This document shows positions 6,469-12,680 of a stretch of 12,680 nucleotides of DNA, piece after piece; position 1 is the first letter of the stretch; the number at the start of each line of letters is the position of its first letter. Under the pieces are notes generated by a model, which ran no database searches, was not told where the DNA came from, and saw only the letters and a program-made list of their open reading frames with translations. Source of the DNA: a bacterium (GTDB lineage: Bacteria; Chloroflexota; Dormibacteria; UBA8260; Bog-877). The stretch covers positions 1 through 12,680 of the forward strand of contig JAJYWT010000025.1 of NCBI GenBank assembly GCA_021791345.1, written 5' to 3'. Made by a program: the position numbers and the translations under genes.

Positions 6469-6506
6469 GGGCCCGCCCGGGAGATCCCGGGCGGGCCCTC
6501 TCTTTT
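6469..6506 (+). terminator. Strong intrinsic terminator after the APC permease
   Basis: GGGCCCGCCCGGG (6469-6481) pairs perfectly with CCCGGGCGGGCCC (6486-6498) around a four-base loop AGAT, giving a 13-base-pair all-GC stem. TCTCTTTT follows at 6499-6506. No T-run exists on the opposite side, so it acts on plus-strand transcription. It separates the permease from the MFS gene. Confidence 0.9.
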
Positions 6507-6528
6507 CCCCCGGCCTCGGCGGCCCGGC

Positions 6529-6534
6529 TATATT
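6529..6534 (+). promoter_or_regulatory. Leaderless-type -10 element for the MFS exporter
   Basis: TATATT ends six bases before ATG 6541, so transcription would start at or next to the start codon. There is no Shine-Dalgarno sequence upstream of 6541 and no convincing -35. This layout is typical of leaderless genes in high-GC Gram-positive lineages. Confidence 0.55.
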
Positions 6535-6540
6535 CGAGTG

Positions 6541-8031
6541 ATGGGATCGGTGTCCGAGTCCGAGCACGCCGTGCACGGCTGGCGGCGCCTTCTGGTGGAG
6601 CCGCGGCGGCCGGCCTCGGTGGCCAAGAACCCCAACAGCCACTGGCTGGTGGTGGGCACCGTCTGCGTGGGTGCGTTCATGGGCCAGCTGGACGCCAGCA
6701 TCGTGGTCCTGGCCCTCCCCCGACTCAAGACCGACTTCAACGCCTCGCTGGGGTCGGTGGAGTGGGTCTCGCTGGCCTACCTCTTGGTCCTGGTGGCCAT
6801 GGTGACCGCGGTGGGGCGCTTCGCCGACATGGTGGGGCGCAAGCTCCTCTACATCTACGGCTTCGCCATCTTCATCATCGGGACGGCGCTCTGTGGCCTG
6901 GCGCCCAGCCTCACCTTTCTCGACGTCTTCCGGGTCCTTCAGGGCTTCGGCGCGGCCATGCTCCAGGCCAACAGCGTCGCCCTGATCGTGCAGGCGATGC
7001 CGCCGGACAAGCTGGGCAAGGGGATCGGGGTCCAGGGAGCCGCCCAGGCGCTGGGGCTCTCTCTCGGCCCGGCGGTGGGGGGCCTGCTCCTGGTCCTGGG
7101 GGGATGGCGGCTGATCTTCTTCGTCAACGTGCCGGCCGGCCTGCTGGGCATGGGACTGGGGTGGTTCCTCCTCCCCCGCAGCCGCCACCTGGCCCAGCGC
7201 CAGCCGATGGACTGGTGGGGGATCGGCAGCTTCGTGGCCGCCATAACCGCGCTCATGCTGGCCCTCTCCTTCGGGAACGAGACGGGCTGGCTCTCGCCCG
7301 AGATCCTGGGCTTTGTGGCCGCCACCCTGATCTTTGGGACGGTGTTCATCCGCCGGGAGCTGCGCTGCCGGGCCCCCATGATGCAGCTCTCGATGTTCAA
7401 GGTAGTTCCCTTCTCGGCGGGAATCTCCTCCGGCCTGCTCTCCTACCTGGCGCTCTTCGGAGCCCTGTTCGTCCTCCCCTTCTACCTCAAGGATGCCGGG
7501 CACCTGAACCCCGCCTCCGCGGGGCTGGAGCTGGTGGTGCTGCCGGTTTTCCTGGGGATCACCGCACCCATCGCCGGAGCGCTGGCGGACCGAATCGGCG
7601 CCCAGCCGCTCACCGTGGGAGGGATGGCGGTGCTGGCGCTGGCCATGGTGGGCCTGGGGGCCCACCCGGAGACCGGTGGCCTACTGCTGGTGGAGTTGGC
7701 GGTCGCTGGCATCGGGCTCGGGATGTTCACCCCGCCCAACAATGCCGCCATCATGGGGTCGGCTCCCCGTGAGCACTCGGGGATGGCCAGTGGGATCCTC
7801 AACATGACCAGGGGCACCGGGACCTCCATGGGGGTGGCCCTGACCGGGTTGGTATACGGGCTCTTCGTGGGAGCGGGCGCGGGGCACAGCGCCTCGGTGC
7901 ACGCGGTGACCCAGGGCCTGGTCGCCTCTGTCTTCTTCCTCGCCGCCATCGCCGTGGCAGCGGGAGTCCTGGCTGCCTTCCGGGGCCGGACCGGGCTCAA
8001 CCTCGACCCCACCCTGACCGCCGAGGGCTGA
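6541..8031 (+). CDS. MFS drug exporter, DHA2 (EmrB/QacA) family
   Basis: This 496-residue membrane protein probably exports drugs or other small hydrophobic or cationic compounds using the proton gradient. Helix 1 carries the motif LDASIVVLALPRL (50-62), the DHA2 version of the LDxTIVNVALP motif. GRFADMVGRK (92-101) is the conserved loop motif A, RVLQGFGAAML is the helix 4 motif, and GPAVGGLL followed by WRLIFFVNVPAG (189-200) is the helix 5-6 antiporter motif C region. The hydrophobic pattern fits about 14 helices. A polar N-terminal tail of about 34 residues precedes helix 1. ATG 6541 is chosen over the longer frame (open to 6286), which would cover the terminator and the permease end; GTG 6538 is an adjacent alternative. 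No TetR- or MarR-type regulator is adjacent. It stands alone between a terminator and the channel gene 39 bases downstream. Confidence 0.92.
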   Translation: MGSVSESEHAVHGWRRLLVEPRRPASVAKNPNSHWLVVGTVCVGAFMGQLDASIVVLALPRLKTDFNASLGSVEWVSLAYLLVLVAMVTAVGRFADMVGRKLLYIYGFAIFIIGTALCGLAPSLTFLDVFRVLQGFGAAMLQANSVALIVQAMPPDKLGKGIGVQGAAQALGLSLGPAVGGLLLVLGGWRLIFFVNVPAGLLGMGLGWFLLPRSRHLAQRQPMDWWGIGSFVAAITALMLALSFGNETGWLSPEILGFVAATLIFGTVFIRRELRCRAPMMQLSMFKVVPFSAGISSGLLSYLALFGALFVLPFYLKDAGHLNPASAGLELVVLPVFLGITAPIAGALADRIGAQPLTVGGMAVLALAMVGLGAHPETGGLLLVELAVAGIGLGMFTPPNNAAIMGSAPREHSGMASGILNMTRGTGTSMGVALTGLVYGLFVGAGAGHSASVHAVTQGLVASVFFLAAIAVAAGVLAAFRGRTGLNLDPTLTAEG

Positions 8032-8070
8032 TCTGAGCGCTGATCGGGCACGCTCTGGCAGGATGGGCCG

Positions 8071-8940
8071 ATGCTGAGCACCAGGACCCGTCCTTCCCCT
8101 CCACCCCGTCCCAGGGGCTGGATCACGGCGGCCACCGCCACAGCGGCATTGGCCCTCCTCCTGGCTGCCCGCCCGCAGCTTCTCAGCCTGGCCCCCAAGG
8201 GCGAGGGTCTCGCCATCCAGCTGGGGATTTTCGTCCTGGCCGTGATCCTGGGTGGGGTGGCGATCCGCGCCTTCACCTCCCGGGTCTTCGCCCACCTCCA
8301 GGGAAGCTCCCTTTATGCCTGGCGGCCGGTGGTGACCTGGTGCCTCTACCTCCTCCTGATCCTGGGGGTTCTCTCCGCTCTCCAGATCAACCTCACGGGA
8401 CTTCTGGCCGCCGGCGCGGTGGTCGGGGTGGTGGTGGGGGTGGCGGCCCAGACCTCCCTAGGCAGCGTGTTCGCCGGGATCGTCCTGCTCATGGCCCGCC
8501 CCTTCGTGGTGGGCAACTTCGTCCACATCCGCACCTACCTTTTCGGGGGAATCGAGTACCAGGGGGTGGTGACCCACGTGGGGGTGGTCTACACCACGGT
8601 CGACCTGGGCGGCCGGCTGGTGCGGATCCCCAACAGCGGGGTTCTGATGGCAGCCCTCACGGTCACCAATCTGCCGCTCCAACTGGACATCGAGGTCCAG
8701 CTTCCCGCCCGCGCCCGGCTAGCGGAGCTTTCTGTGGCGATCTCCAGGGCCCTCAGGCTGAGCTCCCGGGAGTCGGTGCAGCTGCGCCCCGTCCAGCTCC
8801 AGGTCTCCGACCAGTCCCAGCTCCTCTGCCACCTGCAGGTGCGCTGCCGGCGTCCGGTGGAGGTGGCCGACGTCATGGAGGTGATCTCCGCCGCCGGCGC
8901 GGGTCCGGGACCCGCTGACGCCCAGCCGGAGGTGAGTTGA
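8071..8940 (+). CDS. Small MscS-type mechanosensitive ion channel
   Basis: MscS channels open under membrane tension and release solutes on osmotic downshock. This 289-residue protein has hydrophobic segments near 18-34, 48-66 and 85-104, then the glycine/alanine-rich pore helix: AAGAVVGVVVGVAAQTSLGSVFAG (113-136 region), leading to LLMARPFVVGNFV (139-151). This is the family signature for pore helix and entry to the beta domain. The beta domain contains GVVTHVGVVYTTVDLGGRLVRIPNS (165-189 region), and a short cytoplasmic alpha/beta part follows. The length is close to E. coli MscS (286). The last bases of the gene hold the ribosome binding site of the next gene, whose TTG overlaps its TGA by four bases, so both are cotranslated. 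No clear Shine-Dalgarno sequence precedes ATG 8071. Confidence 0.92.
   Translation: MLSTRTRPSPPPRPRGWITAATATAALALLLAARPQLLSLAPKGEGLAIQLGIFVLAVILGGVAIRAFTSRVFAHLQGSSLYAWRPVVTWCLYLLLILGVLSALQINLTGLLAAGAVVGVVVGVAAQTSLGSVFAGIVLLMARPFVVGNFVHIRTYLFGGIEYQGVVTHVGVVYTTVDLGGRLVRIPNSGVLMAALTVTNLPLQLDIEVQLPARARLAELSVAISRALRLSSRESVQLRPVQLQVSDQSQLLCHLQVRCRRPVEVADVMEVISAAGAGPGPADAQPEVS
8928..8939 (+). promoter_or_regulatory. Ribosome binding site and TTG start inside the MscS gene end
   Basis: GGAGG (8928-8932) is followed four bases later by TTG 8937-8939, which overlaps the MscS stop TGA 8938-8940 as TTGA. The spacing is a little short but the overlap is a standard sign of translational coupling. Confidence 0.65.
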
Positions 8941-9956
8941 GCGAGGAGGACCGTCACGCCTGGGAGCAGCCGACCCTGGACGAGGTTGCGGAAGGGGTCT
9001 GGCGGGTCCCCCTGCCCCTCCCCGGGGACGCGCTTAGGGCGGTGAACGCCTACCTGGTCCAGGACCAGGGGGGCTTTCTCATGGTGGACTGCGGCTGGAA
9101 CCGGAGGGAGAGCTGGGAGCGGCTGGAGGAGGCGCTCCACCGGCTGGGCTCCGGCCTCCACCGGGTTCGCTGGGTCTTCGCCACCCATGTCCACGACGAT
9201 CACTACGGCCTGGCTGGCCGGGTGCGCCAGCGCTCCCGGGCCCAGGTGCTGCTGGGGAGGAGGGAGCGCGACTCGCTGATCGCCTTCCGCGATCACCCCG
9301 GCGAGGCCCGGCGCAGGACGGCGACCCGGCTGGGCCAGCTGGCCGCCGAGGACGTGGCTCGCCGGCTGGAGGCGGCCGGACCCGCGGGGCGCCGGCCCCC
9401 GGCGGACCCCGATCTTTACCTGGGCGGCGGCGAGACGCTCCTCCTCGGCGACCGGGAGCTAGAGGTGGTGGCGACCCCGGGACACACCAGAGGTCACCTC
9501 TGCCTGCACGACCGCACCAACCAGCTGCTCTTCGCCGGAGACCACGTCCTCCCCCAGATCACCCCCTCGATCGGAGTGGAGCTCCACCTGCCGGGCTCGC
9601 CGCTGGCCGATTTCCTGGAGTCCCTGGAGAAGGTGGCCGACCTCTCCTGCCGGCTGGTGCTGCCGGCTCACGGTCCGGTGTTCGAAGACCTCAGAGGGAG
9701 AGTGACGGAGTTGCTCGAGCACCACCGGCTGCGGCTCGAGGAGTGCTACCAGCAGGTCGGGGCCGGCGCCCGAAACGCCCGGGAGGTGGCCGATCGGCTG
9801 CCCTGGACACGGCGCCGGCGCCGCTTCCAGGACCTCGACCCTTTCAACCAGATGCTGGCGGTGTTCGAGTCCGAGCTCCACCTGCAGCTGCTGGCGGAGA
9901 GGGGCCGGCTGCGCCGCGATCTGGCAAACTCGTCCATTAGGTACGCCCTTCCCTAG
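8937..9956 (+). CDS. Metallo-beta-lactamase-fold hydrolase, LACTB2-like
   Basis: This 339-residue cytoplasmic enzyme has the full metal site of the fold: HVHDDH (His84, His86, Asp88, His89), His183 in TPGHTRGH, Asp202 in FAGDHVL and His245 in LPAHGP. A binuclear zinc or iron centre and hydrolysis of a thioester, phosphoester or similar bond are expected for the superfamily; the substrate cannot be read from sequence. After the catalytic domain, residues about 255-339 are helical and basic (RLPWTRRRRRF), ending in a segment that fits the winged-helix-like C-terminal domain of LACTB2-type hydrolases. The insertion at residues 105-165 is Arg-rich and helical. The TTG start is supported by GGAGG and the four-base overlap with the MscS gene. 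The aldehyde dehydrogenase gene begins 25 bases after its stop. The role beside a mechanosensitive channel is unknown. Confidence 0.88.
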   Translation: MSEEDRHAWEQPTLDEVAEGVWRVPLPLPGDALRAVNAYLVQDQGGFLMVDCGWNRRESWERLEEALHRLGSGLHRVRWVFATHVHDDHYGLAGRVRQRSRAQVLLGRRERDSLIAFRDHPGEARRRTATRLGQLAAEDVARRLEAAGPAGRRPPADPDLYLGGGETLLLGDRELEVVATPGHTRGHLCLHDRTNQLLFAGDHVLPQITPSIGVELHLPGSPLADFLESLEKVADLSCRLVLPAHGPVFEDLRGRVTELLEHHRLRLEECYQQVGAGARNAREVADRLPWTRRRRRFQDLDPFNQMLAVFESELHLQLLAERGRLRRDLANSSIRYALP

Positions 9957-9980
9957 GGCGCGGCTTCAGGGGGTCTTGGC

Positions 9981-11363
9981 ATGGCGACCACAGCGCAGCG
10001 AGTCTTCAACTCGGTCAACCCGGCGACCGGAGAGGTGGTCTCAGAGTTCCCGGAGATGCGCCCCGGGGAGATCGAGGCCAAACTCGCCGGGGCGCAGGCG
10101 GCGTTCGAGCGAATCTCCTCGGAGACCCTGGCCTGGAGGTCTCAGCGCATGCTGGAGCTGGCCCAGCTGCTGCGGCGGGAGCGGGAGAACCTCTCCCGGC
10201 TGGTAACCGCAGAGATGGGCAAGCCCATCGCCGAGGCCGAGGCCGAGGTGGACAAGTGCGCCACCTCCTGCGAGTACTTCGCCCATGAGGCCGGGAGGTT
10301 CCTGGAGCTCCAGGAAGCGCCTTCCGACTCCCCCCGAAGCCTGGTGGCCTTCCGGCCGCTCGGGGTGGTTCTGGCGATCATGCCCTGGAACTACCCCCTT
10401 TGGCAGGTGATCCGCTTCCTGGCCCCGGCGCTCATGGCCGGCAACACCGGCCTTTTGAAGCACGCCCCCACCACCTTCGGCTGCGCCCTCGCGCTGGAGG
10501 AGCTGGTGACCAGGGCCGGGTTCCCGGAGGGATCGCTGGCGGCCCTGGTGTGCGGCACCGAGCCGGTCCCGGGCCTGATCGCCGACGAGAGGGTCAGGGC
10601 GGTGACCCTCACCGGGAGTGACGTCGCCGGAAGCCGGGTGGCCGAGGTGGCCGGTCGGGAGCTGAAGAAGGCTGTGCTTGAGCTGGGTGGATCCGACTTC
10701 TTCCTGGTGCTGGAGGACGCCGACCTGGACCAGGCCGCCGAGGTGGGGGTGCGCGCGAGGTTCCAGAACGGCGGCCAGAGCTGCATCGCCGCCAAGCGGT
10801 TCCTCCTCCAGGAGTCCATCGCCGGAGCGTTCCTGGAGCGCTTCCGGGCCCACTGCCAGGCGCTCACCGTGGGGCCACCCCTGGACCGCGCCACCCGAAT
10901 CGGCCCCCTGGCCCGTGCCGACCTCAGAGAGCGGATCGCCGACCAGGTGGAGCGCTCCCGGCAGCAGGGCGCGGCCGTTCTGCTGGGAGGAGAGGCGGAC
11001 GCTGGGCCGGGCTACTTCTACCCGCCGACCGTCCTCACCGGGGTGACCCCGGAGATGGCCGCCTTCCAGGAGGAGACCTTCGGCCCGGTGGCCGCCGTGA
11101 CCACCTTCCGGGAGCTCGAGGAGGGGATCCGGCTGGCCAACCACCCCCGCTACGGACTGGGGGGCAACCTCTGGACAAAGGACCCCGACCGAGGGGTGGA
11201 GTTGGCCCGTCGGTTCGACACCGGCGGGGTCTTCGTCAATGGGATGACCCACTCGGATGCCCGCATCCCCTTCGGGGGGGTGCGCCGGAGCGGTTTCGGG
11301 CGGGAGCTGGCCAGCTTCGGGATCCGGGAGTTCACCAACATCCAGACGGTCTGGCGCCCCTAG
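9981..11363 (+). CDS. sad: Succinate-semialdehyde-type aldehyde dehydrogenase (Sad/YneI-like)
   Basis: This 460-residue soluble enzyme oxidises an aldehyde to an acid with NAD(P). Visible catalytic features are Asn137 in MPWNYP, Lys160 in LLKHAP (cofactor), Glu234 in LELGGSD and the nucleophile Cys268 in GGQSCIAAKRF. The final part (FGGVRRSGFGRELASFGIREF.NIQTVW) closely follows the E. coli Sad/YneI succinate-semialdehyde dehydrogenase as I remember it, as does the length. The expected reaction is succinate semialdehyde to succinate in GABA or putrescine breakdown, though other short aldehydes are possible. ATG 9981 is preceded by AGGGGG with a seven-base spacer. It lies 25 bases after the MBL-fold gene, so it probably belongs to the same operon. 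No aminotransferase gene is visible nearby. It converges with the membrane protein gene at 11385, with 21 bases between stops and no terminator seen. Confidence 0.92.
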   Translation: MATTAQRVFNSVNPATGEVVSEFPEMRPGEIEAKLAGAQAAFERISSETLAWRSQRMLELAQLLRRERENLSRLVTAEMGKPIAEAEAEVDKCATSCEYFAHEAGRFLELQEAPSDSPRSLVAFRPLGVVLAIMPWNYPLWQVIRFLAPALMAGNTGLLKHAPTTFGCALALEELVTRAGFPEGSLAALVCGTEPVPGLIADERVRAVTLTGSDVAGSRVAEVAGRELKKAVLELGGSDFFLVLEDADLDQAAEVGVRARFQNGGQSCIAAKRFLLQESIAGAFLERFRAHCQALTVGPPLDRATRIGPLARADLRERIADQVERSRQQGAAVLLGGEADAGPGYFYPPTVLTGVTPEMAAFQEETFGPVAAVTTFRELEEGIRLANHPRYGLGGNLWTKDPDRGVELARRFDTGGVFVNGMTHSDARIPFGGVRRSGFGRELASFGIREFTNIQTVWRP

Positions 11364-11384
11364 CCCGAACTCGGCCGACTCTGC

Positions 11385-11777
11385 CTAGTGGATCAGGTGG
11401 ACCAGGTCGCGGACCAGCAGGTAGGTGACGAACCCCATCACCACCAGGTAGAGGACGGTCATCAGCCAGCGCTGCGGATGGTAGGCCCTCCAGAAGCTGC
11501 GGATCCCTCGGACGTCGAAGACCAGGGCCAGAAGGGACAGGGGGATGCCGATCCAGGGGGCCGCCACGGCACCCAGGGCCGGGGTCATGACCGGCACGAT
11601 GCCGTAGGTAAAAACGCAGCGCACCCCGGTCATGGCCATGGACACCGTGAAGATCCGCGAGGTCTCGGCCTCGGTCGGCCGCGCGGCCCCCTGGGGGATG
11701 CAGAGGATCCGGCGGACCGCCGCCTCGGCGGCTGGAGGGGTTGCCCCCGCGGGCCCGGAGAGGACTGGCTCGTCCAT
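11385..11777 (-). CDS. Conserved-looking three-helix membrane protein, function unknown
   Basis: This 130-residue protein has a polar, alanine/proline-rich N-terminal tail (1-40) and three hydrophobic segments near residues 43-64, 68-88 and 104-123. Between and within them are IFTVSMAMTGVRCVFTYGIVP (42-62 region) and FDVRGIRSFWRAYHPQRW (87-104 region). The RCxxTY and FWRAxH elements resemble a family of small actinobacterial membrane proteins as far as I recall, but I know of no function. ATG 11777 lacks a Shine-Dalgarno sequence; TAGCCT ends seven bases upstream, suggesting a leaderless transcript. It is the last of three minus-strand genes at the right end of the window and faces the aldehyde dehydrogenase gene. 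Confidence 0.8.
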   Translation of the reverse strand: MDEPVLSGPAGATPPAAEAAVRRILCIPQGAARPTEAETSRIFTVSMAMTGVRCVFTYGIVPVMTPALGAVAAPWIGIPLSLLALVFDVRGIRSFWRAYHPQRWLMTVLYLVVMGFVTYLLVRDLVHLIH

Positions 11778-11784
11778 GGGGGAC

Positions 11785-11790
11785 AGGCTA
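11785..11790 (-). promoter_or_regulatory. Leaderless-type -10 element for the 130-residue membrane protein
   Basis: TAGCCT on the minus strand is followed by seven bases and then ATG 11777. There is no Shine-Dalgarno sequence in between. It matches the TANNNT pattern seen before the MFS gene at similar spacing. Confidence 0.35.
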
Positions 11791-11846
11791 CAGGGTCCCG
11801 GCCCGGTGGGCCCGGAGGCCGAAGGGCTCCGCGAAAATTGGGAAGC

Positions 11847-12020
11847 TCACGGGTGTTCCGGCGGCCCTGAGCGCCGCCGCGACCTAGCCGCCAGAGCCAT
11901 AGCCTGGCGGCGGATCCCGGCACCGTCCACCACCATGGCGGTGACCCGCTTGCGGTCGCGCCGGCGGGCGCGCTCCTGCTCGGCGGGGAAGACCTCCTCG
12001 TCCGCTGCTGACTTCTTCAT
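11847..12020 (-). CDS. Small basic protein, 57 residues, function unknown
   Basis: This short reading frame runs from ATG 12018-12020 to TGA 11847-11849. Its product begins MKKSAADEEVFPAEQERARR, continues with a basic stretch (RRRDRKRVTAMVVDG), and ends with an Arg-rich tail (ALAARSRRRSGPPEHP). Third codon positions are almost all G or C, as in neighbouring genes, and it fits the gap between two minus-strand genes: 38 bases after the PBP-like gene and 69 bases before the membrane protein gene. GGTGGG touches the ATG, too close to act as a normal ribosome binding site. The Arg/Lys content suggests nucleic acid or membrane-surface binding, but nothing is established. It could be a chance frame in GC-rich DNA; coding potential and placement favour a real gene. 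Confidence 0.5.
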   Translation of the reverse strand: MKKSAADEEVFPAEQERARRRDRKRVTAMVVDGAGIRRQAMALAARSRRRSGPPEHP

Positions 12021-12058
12021 CCCACCATGATCGCCGATTGCGAAAACAGGCAGCTCCC

Positions 12059-12680
12059 TCAGCCGGTCACTCCGAGTGAGGATGGGTCGTATCCCGGCAG
12101 CAGTTCCAGCTGGGAGGAGACCGCCGGATGGCCCAGCGCCGCCAGGAGCGCGGACAGGGGCGGAGAGTCGACCTCGTTCTCCGCCAGGAGCAGCGACGAG
12201 TCCTCATCAGACAGGGGGGCGAAGTGGAGCCCCAGGGCCAGCGCCGCCGGCTCGGTCGCCACCGCCAGGTCTGCCGCTCCCGCAGCCACCGCTCCGGCCA
12301 CCGACATGTGGCCGGGAAATGAGCTGGAATAGCCGGGTGGGGGTGGCCCTCCCAGCCTCTCCAGCTCCCGATCGAGGACGGACCGCGCCTCCGCCCCTGG
12401 CTCCCGGTTGGCGAGGCGGAGCCTCCGCTCGAGCGCCTCTTCCAGCCGGTCCACGGGCTGATCCGCCGCCGAGATGATCCCCTCGCGCCAGCGGGCGAAG
12501 CCGACCGAGATCGCCCCCTCGGGCGGCTCCGGGGCGGAGCCGGAGGCTCGATGGACACCGGCGGCGTGGACCAGGCCGAGCCGCAGCAGGCGAAGTGCCT
12601 CACGGTTGCCGCACGGCCACCAGGCGAAGCTGTACCCGGTGCCCGCCTCCCGCAATCCCTCGGCAATGAGGGGTAGGGCG
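12059..12680 (-). CDS. PBP-like (molybdate-binding-type, PF12727-like) domain protein, C-terminal part
   Basis: The frame is open to the right edge, so the N-terminus lies outside; about 206 residues are visible. The pattern fits a PBP-superfamily domain found in DNA-binding regulators and molybdate-type binding proteins: WPCGNREALRLLRLGLVHAAGVHRAS (two-lobed fold start), the ligand-loop-like region RLANREPGAEARSVLDRELERLG, GHMSVAGAVAAGAADLAV, ALALGLHFAPLSDED and the ending LPGYDPSSLGVTG. In this family such domains usually sit behind a helix-turn-helix or excisionase-type domain and sense molybdate or another oxyanion. Whether that part exists here cannot be seen. The usual RxxGSGTR motif is altered to REPGAEAR, so ligand binding may differ. 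TTG 12655 is only an internal codon, not the start. Confidence 0.78.
   Translation of the reverse strand, partial: ALPLIAEGLREAGTGYSFAWWPCGNREALRLLRLGLVHAAGVHRASGSAPEPPEGAISVGFARWREGIISAADQPVDRLEEALERRLRLANREPGAEARSVLDRELERLGGPPPPGYSSSFPGHMSVAGAVAAGAADLAVATEPAALALGLHFAPLSDEDSSLLLAENEVDSPPLSALLAALGHPAVSSQLELLPGYDPSSLGVTG

Noticed and set aside
6286..6540. Longer N-terminus for the MFS exporter
   Set aside because: It would cover the permease end, the palindrome and the terminator, and its residues are Pro/Arg-rich without family similarity.
8024..8053. Direct repeat GCTGATC around the MFS stop
   Set aside because: Only seven bases, two copies and no symmetry or conserved element around it. 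Chance is likely.
9944..9960. Hairpin CGCCCT/AGGGCG at the MBL gene end
   Set aside because: The stem is only six base pairs with no T-run after it, and the aldehyde dehydrogenase begins shortly after, so it is not a convincing terminator.
11388..12030. Plus-strand frames opposite the membrane protein and small protein (11388-11870, 11632-12030)
   Set aside because: Products are His/Gly/Asp- or Arg/Ala-rich without motifs or ribosome binding sites, and the minus strand holds a clear three-helix membrane protein.

Overview
The window is very GC-rich and gene-dense, with mostly G/C third codon positions, ATG, GTG and TTG starts, and short or overlapping gene junctions. Several genes have no Shine-Dalgarno sequence but carry a TANNNT hexamer just upstream of the start codon, which fits leaderless transcripts. 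Together with the gene families (DUF2231-Rieske fusion, double YbjQ-domain proteins, a three-helix membrane protein with an RCxxTY motif), this suggests an actinobacterial or related uncultured soil lineage such as Dormibacterota or Chloroflexota. The taxon is an inference; there is no rRNA or other marker here. No tRNA, rRNA, CRISPR array, insertion sequence or phage gene was seen.

Left block (1-1185, plus strand): the 3' end of a DUF2231-Rieske iron-sulphur gene runs straight into a sirtuin. The sirtuin appears to begin at a CTG overlapping the Rieske stop codon.

Second block (1190-4319, minus strand): a tight four-gene operon. In transcription order it encodes a 133-residue protein I do not recognise, two paralogous proteins that each carry two YbjQ (UPF0145) domains, and a class II HDAC/acetylpolyamine-amidohydrolase-type zinc deacetylase. 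The deacetylase ends four bases from the sirtuin stop, so an NAD-dependent and a zinc-dependent deacylase lie tail to tail. This operon is the most novel part of the window.

Third block (4320-8031): a divergent promoter region with inverted repeats, a 645-residue APC-family permease, a strong intrinsic terminator, and a 14-helix-type MFS (DHA2) exporter with a leaderless-type promoter.

Fourth block (8071-11363, plus strand): a probable operon for a small MscS-type mechanosensitive channel, a metallo-beta-lactamase-fold hydrolase (4-base overlap with the channel gene) and a succinate-semialdehyde-type aldehyde dehydrogenase.

Right block (11385-12680, minus strand): from the right edge, the C-terminal part of a PBP-like (molybdate-binding-type) domain protein, a 57-residue small basic protein, and a 130-residue three-helix membrane protein. 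They converge on the aldehyde dehydrogenase gene.

The permease, the aldehyde dehydrogenase and the HDAC-type hydrolase could together serve uptake and breakdown of amines or amino acids, but this is speculative. The lysine-deacylase pair is the clearer functional theme.
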